Notes under the pieces: model-generated
Database searches by the model: none
The model's input: only the letters and a program-made list of their open reading frames with translations
What the model was told of the DNA's origin: nothing
Assembly (NCBI GenBank): GCA_037952775.1
Contig: JBANAY010000003.1
Span: 29,698,001 to 29,762,000, forward strand
DNA length: 64,000 bases
Origin: Clonostachys chloroleuca
Taxonomy: Eukaryota > Ascomycota > Sordariomycetes > Hypocreales > Bionectriaceae
Direction of reading: 5' to 3'
Part shown: piece by piece, positions 32,382-43,018 of the stretch
Layout of the letters: each line of letters opens with the position of its first letter
How positions within the stretch are numbered: position 1 is the stretch's first letter
Made by a program: the position numbers and the translations under genes

Positions 32382-34425
32382 ATGGCTCCCTCCGCTATAA
32401 CCGTCACCAGCAATGGAGGCAACGACGGGCCCTTTGAGCTCGGAGTTCCCTCCAACCGGCCCATCCGCATCGCTGGATGCTCAGGAGGTGACTGGGAACC
32501 CCTGCTAACTGTGTTAAATGCTTGTAGCTAACGGGTGATAGGCGTATACGATCGTAAACGCGCAATGGAAGACATGGCCAAGAACGAGGATGTCGACGTC
32601 ATCACCGGCGACTGGATGTCAGAATGCAACATGACGCTCCGCGGCTCCGACAAACGAGACAGACTGGCCAACCGCGAGATGGCGACCGGCTCGTCCGTCG
32701 TCGCAAAGGGGTACGAGCCCTACTTCCTCGAGGAGGTCGACCCGGCCATCCCGTGGCTGGCGAGGAAGGGCACGAAGCTGGCGGTGAATGCCGGTGCGAG
32801 CGATGTGCACGGGCTCGCCGTGGCCGTCAAGGAGCTGATCAAGAAGCACGGCGTTGACCTCAAGGTCGGTGTTGTCGATGGTGACGACGTGACGGATGCC
32901 GTGTTGGACCTGTATAAGAAGGGGGAGCCGTTCTATAATCTTCCCGCCAACAAGTCTATCCACGAATGGGGCTTCGAGCCTGTCTGCGCGCAGTGCTATC
33001 TCGGCGGCACTGGTATTGCTGAGTGCTTCCGGGGCGGTGCTGATATTGTGCTCTGCGGCCGTGTAGCGGATGCCTCCGTCACCGTGGGAGCAGCGATGTG
33101 GTGGTGGGGATGGAACCGTGAAGACCACATCACAGAGCTCGCAGGGACCCTGATGGTCGGTCATATCATTGAATGCTCTACATATGCTACGGGAGGGTAC
33201 TACTCTGGCTTCAAAGACCTCGGTGTCAATGACTTGGACATGGGATATCCCATCGCATCCGTCGAGAAGGACGGCACGGCGGTTGTGACCATGGAAAAGG
33301 GCCGTGATGGCTTGGTGAATGTCGCAACCATCGCCAGCCAGCTTTTGTACGAGATCCAGGGCCCGTTATACTACAATTCTGATGTTACAGCTTCGATTGA
33401 AGATGTCAAGCTGGAGCAGGTTGGGAAGAATGCCGTCCGTGTGTCTGGCATCAAGGGCTTCCCCGCTCCCCCGACAACCAAGGGTAAGTCTGCACCCACT
33501 GACCGACAAGAGGTGAGATCCATGCTGACATTGAACAGTTGGAATCACGGCAAAGGGTGGTTGGCAAGCAGAGTTCCACTTCTATCTGACCGGGCTGGAC
33601 ATCCCCGAGAAAGCTGCCATGATCGAACGCCAGACCAAGGCCCGCATGGGCAAATATCTCGACAAATTCTCGTGCTTGAAGTTCATGATTGCTGGCGATG
33701 TTCCCAAGGATCCCCAATCCCAAGAGGAGGCCACGGTTGATATGCGAATCTTTGCACAGACCCGCGATCCCGAGTTGCTCTCCGGAAGCAGTTTTGTTGA
33801 CTCTGACCGAGGTTCATTTGCGCGCTTCTGCATAGAAAATCTGCTCCAGAGCTACCCAGGAGGAACCATGGCACCGGATATGCGCACTGCCGTAGGACGC
33901 CCTTTCTTCGAGTATTGGGTGGCTCTCATGCCCCAGACTTTTGTCGAGGAGACGGCCCATCTTCCGGATGGAACGGTCAAGAAGATCAACCCACCAACGA
34001 AAACACAAGAGTTCCCTCGTGAGCAGCCCTCACAGGCCGTAACGACCAATCCCATAGATCTCAGCTCTCTCGGCCCAACCACTCGTGGACCTCTGGGCTG
34101 GGTAGTTATGGGCCGTTCTGGAGACAAATCTTCAAACGCCAACCTCGGACTCTTTGTTCGCCATGAGGATGAGTGGGACTGGCTGAGAACTGTGTTGTCG
34201 ACGGAGCAGCTGCGCAAGATGCTTGGCAAGGACGATGTCGGAAAGCAAATCGACCGGTTCGAGCTGCCCAACATTTGGGGGGTACATTTCCTTCTCAAGG
34301 ACCATTTGGACCGTGGGTTCAACTCTACATCTAGCTTTGACAGCCTAGGGAAGAACCTGTGTGAGTACGTCAGAAGCAAGTACGTTGACATTCCGAACGT
34401 ATTCCTCGAGAGGGGCAAGATCTGA
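32382..34425 (+). CDS. AtuA-like (DUF1446) protein 2, 644 aa
   Basis: Exons 32382-32487, 32542-33483 and 33539-34425, introns of 54 and 55 nt, all in phase. The N-terminus reads MAPSAITVTSNGGNDGPFE and continues RPIRIAGCSGGVYDRKRAM. Conserved segments match copy 1: DVDVITGDWMSECNM, DIVLCGRVADASVTVG, GHIIECSTYATGGYYSG and the C-terminal GRSGDKSSNANLGLFVRH. Compared with copy 1, DKGGNAN is replaced by DKSSNAN. The protein ends FLERGKI and lacks a PTS1, so it may stay in the cytosol or reach peroxisomes with a partner. Two divergent AtuA-like proteins in one cluster suggest two related steps or a hetero-oligomer; this is inference. The exact reaction is unknown for the family. Confidence 0.88.
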
Positions 34426-34596
34426 GAGGGGAGTTGGATGATGGACGGCTGTACGTTACTCATGCTGCAATGAATAAGACTATTTCTCAATTATGATATG
34501 ACCAAATGCTTGTAAAATATCATTTGAAACTTCAGAAGGAAACTCAAACACGAAGACAGGAATGCAGTGCCTCGGGTAAACCAGGTGCATTTGTGG

Positions 34597-34839
34597 TCAT
34601 GCTCCGACATTCGATCTGCGCCCGACTGAGTAGAGCCCAAGAGTTGGCCTCTCCCTATCGCGCTTTGCCTTCTTCCAGGCCTTCTTATTTGTATCCATGG
34701 GCTTGTTGTATAGCTGGCCATCTTCTCCCCTTGCCATACCCGGGGGCAGGTCGTTCAATTGGTTCAAGCCATGTTTCGACTTGCGAAAACTGACCTGGAC
34801 CATACTGGTAAGCGATCCCTCTCTATATTGATGTCTCAT
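34597..34839 (-). CDS. Candidate small Lys/Arg-rich protein, about 80 aa, unproven
   Basis: Starts MRHQYREGSLTSMVQVSF and includes LNDLPPGMARGEDGQLYNKP and a basic stretch KKAWKKAKRDRERP. The composition looks protein-like rather than random, but there is no recognised domain. A start at the inner methionine (34803) is equally possible. It could also be an exon of a longer gene together with the 35053-35310 frame. Confidence 0.3.
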   Translation of the reverse strand: MRHQYREGSLTSMVQVSFRKSKHGLNQLNDLPPGMARGEDGQLYNKPMDTNKKAWKKAKRDRERPTLGLYSVGRRSNVGA

Positions 34840-35052
34840 GGCATTGGCTTTTAGCGTACCCCAAAACACATGTTTATGTGTATTAAATGAAAATTTGTTC
34901 CCGAGAAACGTGGCGGATATGGTAGGTTTTGACCGTCTCTTACTCTCTGTTGACTAGCAGCTTGTGAATTCGTGAGTCAACAGATGGGAAAGGGGGTGGT
35001 CTGAACGGCGAGGTGGCATTTAAGCATATGTATAACCATCACCCGGGTCTTA

Positions 35053-35310
35053 TTATTTGGAACTCGACGCTTTGGAATTATTATAGGGGCTGCGCTCTCT
35101 GGTACCGTAACCAGTCCCTGACTTGATGACGCGGAGAGGCTCATGAATGAAGCCCCTACGGTGAAAACGGAGATCTTGGAAAGCCCGTGATGCCTCTCCG
35201 GAGAGCCAACGTAGATAAATGGCCGCTGTCCTCGCAAACGGTCTACGGAAGCCCAGCGTAAGTTGAGCTGCAAATTCACCAATTGTCCTGCCAGAACCTG
35301 TCACTGGCAT
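35053..35310 (-). CDS. Candidate small basic protein, 85 aa, unproven
   Basis: Starts MPVTGSGRTIGEFAAQLTLG and contains FARTAAIYLRWLSGEASRAF. It has an ATG start and ordinary codon use, yet no recognised family. It is divergent from the MaoC gene with about 250 bases between starts. Confidence 0.3.
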   Translation of the reverse strand: MPVTGSGRTIGEFAAQLTLGFRRPFARTAAIYLRWLSGEASRAFQDLRFHRRGFIHEPLRVIKSGTGYGTRERSPYNNSKASSSK

Positions 35311-35559
35311 GGCCTTGTTCTCCTTCCATCTTGTTTCTGCATCTGATTCTGAGCAGTGAGACTGGGCCGAGGCTCTTCGGCAATGCTTCGGGGGGTGAAG
35401 CCCTGTAACAGGGGGTCCAGGCGGCCACTTATAGCGACCATTCGCCTATAACTTAGCTGAACACCACCCATCTTCTCTTCTCATCACCTGTAACTGTCTT
35501 GCACTGGATTGATTCATCTTCATCCTCCATCACCAACTTACTCGCTGCTATCACACGCA

Positions 35560-36575
35560 ATGGCCGACGACAAGCCAGTCAAGAACGCCTCCGGGCGATA
35601 TGACAACGTGGACTTCCGCAAGGCTGCTGGGTTCAAATACCCTCCCATCAAATGCAGCTACAACCGGAGAGACGTGCTGCTCTTTGTAGGTGAACCCTCC
35701 CCACACCCAAATTCCACGAGCTCACAATCATCAAGGCCAATGCCATCGGTGTGAAGCAGGACGAACGCCATTTCCTGTACGAGCTCCACCCCAAGTTCTC
35801 CGTCTTTCCCACATTCCCCATCAATCTCGCCTTCAAGCAGACGGACCAGGACGTGTTCGACTTCATCTCACGCACCACGGGCACCCACGTCCCCGGGACA
35901 CCGCCATTCGATGCCCAGCGCTCGGTCGACGGCGAGAGGGGGATCGAGATCTTTAAGGAGCTCCCCGTCAGCTCTACTGGTCTGGACCTAGAGATCCAGG
36001 GCAAGGTCATCGGCGTCTACGACAAGGGCGGCGCGATGATCCTCGAGGCCGAGCACGACCTCGTCGATGTCAAGACGAACACCGTCTACTGCCGCATGAC
36101 CAACACCGCCTTTGGCATGGGACAGGGTGGCTACAACGGGCCTCGGGGGCCGTCCAAGAAGCCTGTCAGCCCGCCTTCGCGCGAGCCAGACGCCGTCCAT
36201 TCCTATGCCACGACCCCGGAGATCGCGCTGCTTTACCGTCTCTGCGGAGACTACAATCCCATGCATGCCGATGATGACTTCGGTCGTCGTGGAGGGTTCA
36301 AGGGTGCCATTCTTCAGGGACTCGGTACGTGGAATATTGCTGCACACGGCGTGTTGAGGGAGCTTGGCGGTGCTGAGCCCGGGAGGTTGAAGAAGTTTGG
36401 CGCCAGGTTCAAGAACGTGGTCTATCCCGGCGACGAGCTGGTGACCAAGATGTGGGTTGTGGGAACTTCCGGAGGTGAGCTTGATGTTGTTTTCGAGACG
36501 GTGGTCAAGGGTGATGGGCGGGTAGCACTGTCAAATGGATACGCGAAGATAGCAAAAGACGCAAGCAAGCTGTAA
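35560..36575 (+). CDS. Peroxisomal MaoC-type (R)-enoyl-CoA hydratase, 321 aa, PTS1 tail SKL
   Basis: Exons 35560-35685 and 35736-36575 with a 50-nt phase-0 intron. Start MADDKPVKNASGRYDNVDF was chosen over an upstream non-ATG frame. The N-terminal hot-dog domain has YNRRDVLLFANAIGVKQDER and HFLYELHPKFSVFPTFP. The C-terminal hot-dog domain carries the hydratase-2 motif GDYNPMHADDDFGRRGGFKG, containing the catalytic Asp and His, and then LQGLGTWNIAAHGVLREL. This double hot-dog layout is that of fungal multifunctional-enzyme hydratase 2 and peroxisomal MaoC dehydratases. The tail Ser-Lys-Leu targets peroxisomes. Activity expected: reversible hydration of trans-2-enoyl-CoA to (R)-3-hydroxyacyl-CoA. 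It abuts the convergent crotonase gene with 52 bases between stops. Confidence 0.88.
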
Positions 36576-36627
36576 ATATCTACATAACTCTACTCTAGGA
36601 GGAAATATATAACTGCCCATAACATAA

Positions 36628-37530
36628 CTACAGATGTGATGGAAACCATTTGGGTTCTCTCTTCTCTCGATACGCGGCCAACCCCTCCTGTGCATTCTGG
36701 CTCCGCAGCATACCCTCTGCCCACAGCTCCTGTCCTCGCATCGTGGCCCTGCTCACGCCCGTCTCCCAGGCCTCTCTGGCTGCCAGACGCGAGATGATAA
36801 CGCTATCTGGGCTGAGGCTTGCGATCTCGCTGGCATAATCCAGTGCCCTCTCGAGAAGCTTCTCCTGTGGGACGATTTCCTTCAGGAGCCCCCATTGTAG
36901 TGCCTCTTGGGCTTCGAGTACTCGGCCGGTGAGGATCAGATCCATTGTGCGATGGTTGCCGAACAGCATCATGGAACGGGGGAGAGCGCCAGCGAGGGCG
37001 GAAACGCCTCGAAGCACCTCGGGGAGTCGGAAGGTTGCATTGGGCGAGGCGAAGATGACATCTGCGTTGAGGACGATTTCAAACCCGCCTCCTGAACACC
37101 GAATTAGCAATAGATATTTATATGGCCTGGCGTGAGTCTCACCGTGGGCGTGTCCATTGCAAGCGATCACGATGGGCTTCTTCCCCGTCCGATTTGACAT
37201 GCCGCCGAACCCGCCACTGGGGTATTCATGAGCTACGTTTCCCGTGTTCAGAATATCCAGACGCTGTTTTAGGTCCATGCCCGCGCAGAAGGCTTTGTTA
37301 CCGGCGCCTGTGAAGACGGCGCATCGCAGCTCGGGCTCTGAGTCGTACCACTTCCAGAGCGCACCGAGCTCGATTGTGGCTTCCACAGGCAGGCAATTGC
37401 GGTTCTCGGGGCGATTGATTGTGACTAGGAGGATGTGTTTTCTCGGGAAGGTTACAAGACTGTGCTCGACATGCGGGTAGGGGACCTCAATCCAGTCAGG
37501 GATGGGATTTTTCGTTCTCGGTGCAGACAT
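36628..37530 (-). CDS. Crotonase-fold enoyl-CoA hydratase/isomerase 1, 283 aa, PTS1 tail SHL
   Basis: Exons on the complement 37143-37530 and 36628-37091, with a 51-nt intron (GTGAG...TTCAG) that keeps the frame open if ignored. Splicing it yields the expected CNGHAHGGGFEIVLNADV. The start MSAPRTKNPIPDW was chosen over an upstream frame extension. Landmarks are FCAGMDLKQ, the oxyanion-hole region GGGFE with the first catalytic-site Glu, and RLPEVLRGVSALAGALPR with the second. The last residues Ser-His-Leu form a PTS1. Crotonase-fold enzymes hydrate or isomerise enoyl-CoA esters; both glutamates are present, so hydratase activity is feasible. It is related to the crotonase at 38183-39022 and divergent from it. 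Confidence 0.88.
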   Translation of the reverse strand: MSAPRTKNPIPDWIEVPYPHVEHSLVTFPRKHILLVTINRPENRNCLPVEATIELGALWKWYDSEPELRCAVFTGAGNKAFCAGMDLKQRLDILNTGNVAHEYPSGGFGGMSNRTGKKPIVIACNGHAHGETHARPYKYLLLIRCSGGGFEIVLNADVIFASPNATFRLPEVLRGVSALAGALPRSMMLFGNHRTMDLILTGRVLEAQEALQWGLLKEIVPQEKLLERALDYASEIASLSPDSVIISRLAAREAWETGVSRATMRGQELWAEGMLRSQNAQEGLAAYREKREPKWFPSHL

Positions 37531-38182
37531 TGTTGGCCGTTTCCTCTTGGATTCTTCTCGAATGGGATGTATTACAGTCAATCAGATCAATCTCAACAAT
37601 CTATGACTTGGTGCCAATTACCATCTCATGTTCTTGGTCTTATCGGCGTCCTTGGCTTTCCAAAGCACCAACTACCGTCAAGCCATGAGACCTCGGCCGC
37701 CCGGCTCGACAAGTCTGGAATCTACAGGGCCCGTGTGCGTCTTGCTCTTTCGGGCATGAAGCTGTTGAGGACGAGAAGCTTGGAGTGGAATCCATTATCC
37801 GTCTCCAACCCCCTCACGCGACACGAAGCCACCCCCCCTCATGAATCATTGTGCGGCCTCCAAACTATCCCACCATATTGACTCATGAAGAGTGTCTGGG
37901 GCCCCGCGTTGAATTTCTAGCCCCTGCATCGAATTATGTACACGAGCTCGCTACAGGCCGCAAGCTCCAGATGGTTCCGGGGTACCGCTAACAAGATCAT
38001 CTCCCCATCTCAATCAATGGGGTTTTGTTAACCGAGGTATCTGGGGTTGTTTCAGTGAATTTGTAGTAGCTGAACCTCACTGATTTGGCTGTCTTGGATT
38101 CCAGTAAAATGCCCTGAAGAGGTCTCCATGCTTTGTCTTGCCAACATACAGCTCCCCCTGAGTCTTTGAGCCAAACACCACC
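37531..38182. promoter_or_regulatory. Divergent promoter between the two crotonase genes
   Basis: The 652-base head-to-head spacer separates two related hydratase genes, suggesting co-regulation. No binding site could be assigned. Confidence 0.5.
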
Positions 38183-39022
38183 ATGTCGCATTCACACCCA
38201 ACCAAATCACCTCCCCCTCCTACACCGACCTTCCTCAAGCTCACTTTCCCAGCCCCCAGGGTACTTCTCATCCGCATGGACCGCCCAAAGGCGCTCAATG
38301 CGATGACGACCGCCGCCCAGTGGGAGATGGACTCGGTCTGGAAATGGTTCGACGCGGAGCCCAACCTGTCAATCGCCATTCTCACGGGCACCGGGCGCGC
38401 ATTCTCCGCCGGGGCGGACCTCAAGGAGTGGAATGGGAGCATGGCGCCCGACGCCGACCCGAGCAAGAGGATGGGTAAAGCCCCAGAGTTCACTCCGCTC
38501 AGTCGGCGGATGGGCAAGAAACCAGTCATCGCCGCGGTGAACGGCCTCGCGATGGGCGGAGGCTGCGAGTTTGTCGTGAACTGCGACATTGTCTTGGCTA
38601 CGGAAGAGGCGACGTTTGGCCTGCCTGAAGTCAAGAGGGGAGTTGCTGCCATTGGAGGCGCGTTGCCTAGACTCATCAGGAACATTGGGCTTCAAAGGGC
38701 GTCTGAGTTTGCTCTGACTGGCCGCACTGCCACCGCTGCAGAGATGGAGAGCTGGGGGATTGTGAATAAGATCGTCCCTAAGGATGGAGACCTGATCAAG
38801 GAGGCGGTCTCTCTTGCCGCGACTATTGCTGAGAATAGTCCAGATTCAATTATTTGTACCAGAGCAGGTCTACGACAAGGTTGGCAAACAGATGTTGAGT
38901 CGGCCGTTTCAGAGACACTGTCCAAGGAATTTGAGGAACTGCAACGAGGTGAAAATATTCTAGAAGGATTGAAAGCTTTTACAGAGAAACGGAAGCCAGT
39001 TTGGAAGGGTAGTCGTCTATAA
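38183..39022 (+). CDS. Crotonase-fold enoyl-CoA hydratase/isomerase 2, 279 aa, PTS1 tail SRL
   Basis: Single exon, start MSHSHPTKSPPPPTPTFLKL. It shows AFSAGADLKEW, VNGLAMGGGCEFVVNCDI with the first Glu, and FGLPEVKRGVAAIGGALPRL with the second, so both crotonase acid residues are kept. The protein ends Trp-Lys-Gly-Ser-Arg-Leu with a valid PTS1. The similarity to the neighbouring crotonase (SPDSxI...R near the C-terminus, EKR.P.WxxS.L tail) suggests an old duplication. The pair plus MaoC gives the cluster three different enoyl-CoA hydratase-like enzymes, which is more than one beta-oxidation turn needs. Their stereochemistry or chain specificity may differ. Confidence 0.9.
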   Translation: MSHSHPTKSPPPPTPTFLKLTFPAPRVLLIRMDRPKALNAMTTAAQWEMDSVWKWFDAEPNLSIAILTGTGRAFSAGADLKEWNGSMAPDADPSKRMGKAPEFTPLSRRMGKKPVIAAVNGLAMGGGCEFVVNCDIVLATEEATFGLPEVKRGVAAIGGALPRLIRNIGLQRASEFALTGRTATAAEMESWGIVNKIVPKDGDLIKEAVSLAATIAENSPDSIICTRAGLRQGWQTDVESAVSETLSKEFEELQRGENILEGLKAFTEKRKPVWKGSRL

Positions 39023-39862
39023 GGTCTCATAAATTTTGCTTCGTTTTTCTATGGAATTGCTGGGCTAGATGCTGTGGTTTGAGTTCTAGACGGAGTACCC
39101 TGGGTCAAGATACATGGATGGACTAAGCTTCCAGCCAGTATCCTGACGGTAGAGTTTACAATCCTTGGTTACATCCCATAAGCCCCAAATTGTGCTAGGA
39201 AATTAACCCAATTGATGCAAAATTACATGCTCAATACAATGACATACCTGATGAACCCATCTACCCAGCCCCAAGACTATGGTCTCGACCTCGGGCGGAT
39301 ACATATTCCCAGTCTCACTTGGAGATAGATACTTGGTCATATCCCGGTTTAGGGGTATGAGCTATTCTCGATTAAGTTATGATTCAACGCCTCTAAAGCT
39401 GACCTCCATCATTACTCAGTTCCCAAACTCCCCAGCTCCCCGCACCATCAAGGCCCCCTCCCCACTCCCCCATGTTCTTAGGCAAGAGAGGACTCAGCTT
39501 CTCCGCGATGGCAGCCATTTTCCGGGGAAGTGGGACTTTTCAGTCTTGGTTCGGGGTAGAGGGAGTGCCCGATAGAGCCAGGTCTTGGTGGCTGAGGTAC
39601 ACTGCGTAGGTCCTGCTGCGAGTGAGACATGGGCAACACTTGATGACACATTGCAGAACAATAGTCTATCATCGTGCTGTGCTAGAACCAATTCATTTTC
39701 ATACTATTTTCACAATCACAACAACCCGGCGCTCCCCTGCCCCTGTGAAAATAGCATAAACTCAGGGTTCTGCTCCGCCATTCTCGAGTTGTGATACCGA
39801 CACACTCAAACAAACTTCTATTCTTTGTCACTCCCAAGATCACCACTGTCTAAATCTTTGCA
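39023..39862. promoter_or_regulatory. Promoter region of the MFS efflux-type gene
   Basis: About 840 bases without a supported gene. The last 100 bases are A/C-rich leader-type sequence before the ATG at 39863. Confidence 0.45.
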
Positions 39863-41757
39863 ATGCCGACTCTATCACAGAAAGGATCTGTTGATGGAGT
39901 GGAGGTAAGCAGGTTGGAAAACATCGACCACGTCAATACCATTGAGCAGGAGAAGGAAAAGGCAAAGCGAGACAGCGATGCCGATTCTGTCAACTCCGCC
40001 GCCCTGGGTGACGATATTCCTCCTGGCTACTTCTACTCTCCTCGTTTCCTAGGTTGCCTATTAGTATGCACTCATGTTCTCTTATCTTAGTGCCAGATCA
40101 TAACTAACCTTGCCAAAGGCTTTCTGTCTCTCGGCCATCAGTGCCTACCTATTTCTCATCCTTCCCACGAATATCCTTACCTACATCAACGAGGACATCG
40201 GTCCCAGCAGCTACATTTCATGGTTCAACATTGCACGAACACTCTCCCTTTCGTTCACCTACACTATTCTCGGCCGACTCTCCGATCTCTTTGGCAGAAG
40301 ATGGTTCTTTATCGGTGGTAACATCGTTGCTTTGGTGGGGATCATTGTCTGTGCATTCGCCAAGAATGTTGACTCCCTCATTGTCGGTGCTGCCATCTAT
40401 GGGTTGGGAGAAACAGTTCAGCTGTCTTTCAATGTAGCTATTGGCGAGCTCGTTCCCAACAAGTATCGACCAATGGTTCTTTCATTCATCTTCTTGACCA
40501 ATGCTCCTATCGCGACTTTTGGGCCCATCATCGGTGAGTGAGCAAAATAATCCCAAATATAATTGAACCCTTAGACTGATAGACGTTGAAGCTCGAAAGT
40601 TCATCGAGCACACGAACCTAGGCTGGCGCTGGTGTTTCTACATCAACATCATCGACGTCGGTCTTACCATCATCCTACTCTATTTCTTCTATCACCCACC
40701 AACCTTTGAGCTCCTTCATGAGCGCACGACTAAGAAGCAGCTACTCAAAGATCTTGACTATCTCGGCATCTTCCTCTGGACTGCCGGCTTGACCATATTC
40801 CTCATGGGTATCTCATGGGGCGGCACATGTATGTATCCTTGGAAGAGCGCTGCCACCATCTCCTCCATCGTCATCGGCGTAGTCCTCCTCGTTGCAATGT
40901 TGGTTTGGGAGAGCTACGCTGATCTCAAGTATCCCGCCATCCCCGTCAAGTTTTTCCGCAACCGCGGTTTCGTCAGCCTAGTCACCATGGCCACCGTGGC
41001 GAGCATGTTCTACTACTCGGCCGTGCTGCTCTGGCCGCAACAAGTCCAAGCCCTTTTCACCAAGGATGTGACATATGCAGGCTGGCTATCATGCACCGTG
41101 GCCTCGAGCACAGCCCTGGGCCAAGTCTGTGCCGGCGCCATCGTCCGCTGGGGAGGAAACGTCCGGTACTGGCTCATCTTTTCCACCTTTGCCATGGTGG
41201 GCTTCGTGTCTGCCCTGGCTTCTCTGACGCCTGCGGATAAAAACACTGGCATTGCTTTGACCATCCTGGGCCCCTTCTTCGTCGGCTTCATCGAGCTTGC
41301 GTCTCTCGCCCTGGCGCCGCTATTCTGTGCCGCTCAGGACATTGGTCTCGCCTCTGGACTGCTTGCGTCGATCCGGTCTGCAGGAGGGTCTATTGCGGTT
41401 ACTGTGTACAGCACCATTCTCACCAACCGCCTTTCCAGCACCATTCCTGAGATCGTTGTTCCGGCGGCCGAACAAGCTGGTCTGGATCCGTCTCAAGTAT
41501 CCAGTCTGCTCAAGGCAGTCACGGCAAAGAATCTCTCGGGCTTCTCCTCGGCTATTCAGGCGGCTGTGTCGGGGGCACTTCCTTCAGCATATGCTGCCGC
41601 TTTTAAGACTGTTTATCTGGCTAGTTTGGGATTTGGAGGCATCGCGATTGTTGGGTGTTTGTTCTCCAAGGACGCCAAGGAGCACTTGACTGATAAGGTG
41701 GAGAGGAAGATGGGCGATGCCAACGTTAAGAAGACCCAGAAGGATATGGCTGTGTGA
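39863..41757 (+). CDS. MFS transporter, 14-TM drug/toxin efflux type (TRI12-like)
   Basis: Exons 39863-40063, 40119-40533 and about 40583-41757 (the last acceptor could be 40582 or 40591; both keep frame). Start MPTLSQKGSVDGVEVSR; a hydrophilic N-terminal 60 residues precede the first membrane helix. MFS landmarks are GRLSDLFGRRWFFIGG between helices 2 and 3 and GLGETVQLSFNVAIGELVP, KYRPMVLSF. The protein has about 14 hydrophobic segments and ends KKTQKDMAV. This layout resembles the TRI12-type branch of fungal DHA2 transporters, which move toxic metabolites or siderophores. In this cluster it may import the substrate or export a product; direction is inferred only from family. No PTS1 or other organelle signal seen. 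Confidence 0.85.
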
Positions 41758-41959
41758 TTAATGTTTCTGCTTCATGACTAGAATGCACTTAGGTTGCTAA
41801 TACAATCTTCTTATGGGATCATCTATAACAATTGCACTGAGACAGGCAAAAAAGATGTGCGATTCGGGATATGTCATTTTGCAATTCAGACTTCATAATA
41901 TCACGACTAAAACAGTGCATCAATATAACACTATCGATTGTTCCCATCCCATCAATATT

Positions 41960-43018
41960 TCAAAGCTTAGGAATCAACTCCTCTTCCTTTGGCACAGCAG
42001 GGACAATGAGTGGTGCACCTCCCAGGACGATCCTCCTTCTTGCATCTGCGTACCCCTTGGCGTACTTATCCAATAGAGATGTCTCCCTAAAAGCGCCGTT
42101 AAAGCGACCATCGTCCCAGTACAGCCGTCGCAGCCACGAATGCAGCAGTGGGTAATCGTGTCGGATGCTACGCAGGGTGCACTGCATTGCAGTGTGGTAC
42201 GCAGCGTCGAAGCGAACCAGGGTCGTGAACAGGCGCACGTCCGCCTCCGTCAGGCCATCGCCGAAGAGGAATTTGCGTCCGTCGGAGAGGCGAGACTCAA
42301 GTCTGTCCAGGGCGGCGAAGAGAGGTGTGATGTTTTCATTGTACGCCTCCTGTGTAGCGGCAAAACCAACCTTGTAGACGCCGTTGTTGACGTCGCGATA
42401 CACCCATTCGTTGAGCTCATCAATATCCTTGCGTAACGCCTCGGGGTACAGACCTCCGTTGGGCTGGTTGGCCTTACGAAGATGCTCGGGCACAAAAGCA
42501 TCAAACTCTGACGCAAGCATGCGCAGGATCTCGGACGATTCGTTGTTCACAGGCTGATCCGTCTTCTTGTCCCAGAGGAGAGGGACCGTGAATCGGCCGT
42601 CATAGTTGGGATCTGCCTTGAGATAGAGCTGCCGGATCTTGGTGAAGCCAGGGTGCAGGGGATCTTCGGCCAGTGAACCCTCCTCGCCACTGAAGTACCA
42701 GCCCTCGGGTCCCATAACAGGGTGGAATGTGTAAACATCAATGGCGGATTCCAGCCCTTTGAGCTTCCTGGCGATGAGCGTGCGATGGGCCTATCTCGGT
42801 CACGAATATTAGCGGTTGAGCAGAGCTGGGAGAAAGAACAGTCATACCCATGGACACGACGGACTCAGGTAGAGCACATATCTGCCCGCCTCGGCTGGAA
42901 ATTGGGAGTTTGGGTCGCTGGAAACGAAGCTGCGAAATGTACTGTCTGGCCGGACAAACTTGCCATCCTTTGATTGATAGGTCTGTAGTATCTGTGAGCT
43001 CTTGTGTCGTGATGCCAT
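41960..43018 (-). CDS. Glutathionyl-hydroquinone-reductase-like glutathione transferase (ECM4/GTO, omega/xi type), 333 aa
   Basis: Exons on the complement 42848-43018 and 41960-42790, with a 57-nt intron. Start MASRHKSSQILQTYQSKDGK. The thioredoxin-fold part has YVLYLSPSCPWAHRTLIARK, where Cys55 in the CPW motif is the catalytic cysteine of this class, and VPLLWDKKTDQPVNNESSEI, the glutathione-binding segment. The helical domain has LTEADVRLFTTLVRFDAAYH. Enzymes of this class reduce S-glutathionyl-hydroquinones or protect thiols. The end is Pro-Lys-Leu, close to but not a canonical PTS1. It converges with the MFS gene (about 200 bases between stops) and diverges from the CHAT gene. It may detoxify an electrophilic intermediate of the cluster, but membership is inferred from proximity. 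Confidence 0.88.

Larger units (their letters stand above)
34426..35559. other. 1.1-kb spacer with two candidate short minus-strand frames
   Basis: Between AtuA-like gene 2 and the MaoC gene. Two short frames on the complement (34597-34839 and 35053-35310) are listed separately at low confidence. The rest holds the MaoC promoter; no other feature seen. Confidence 0.4.

Noticed and set aside
10968..43018. A single large biosynthetic cluster spanning both metabolic blocks
   Set aside because: The blocks are separated by about 14 kb with a stress gene, a copper pump and a structural repeat gene and long gaps; joining them is not supported.
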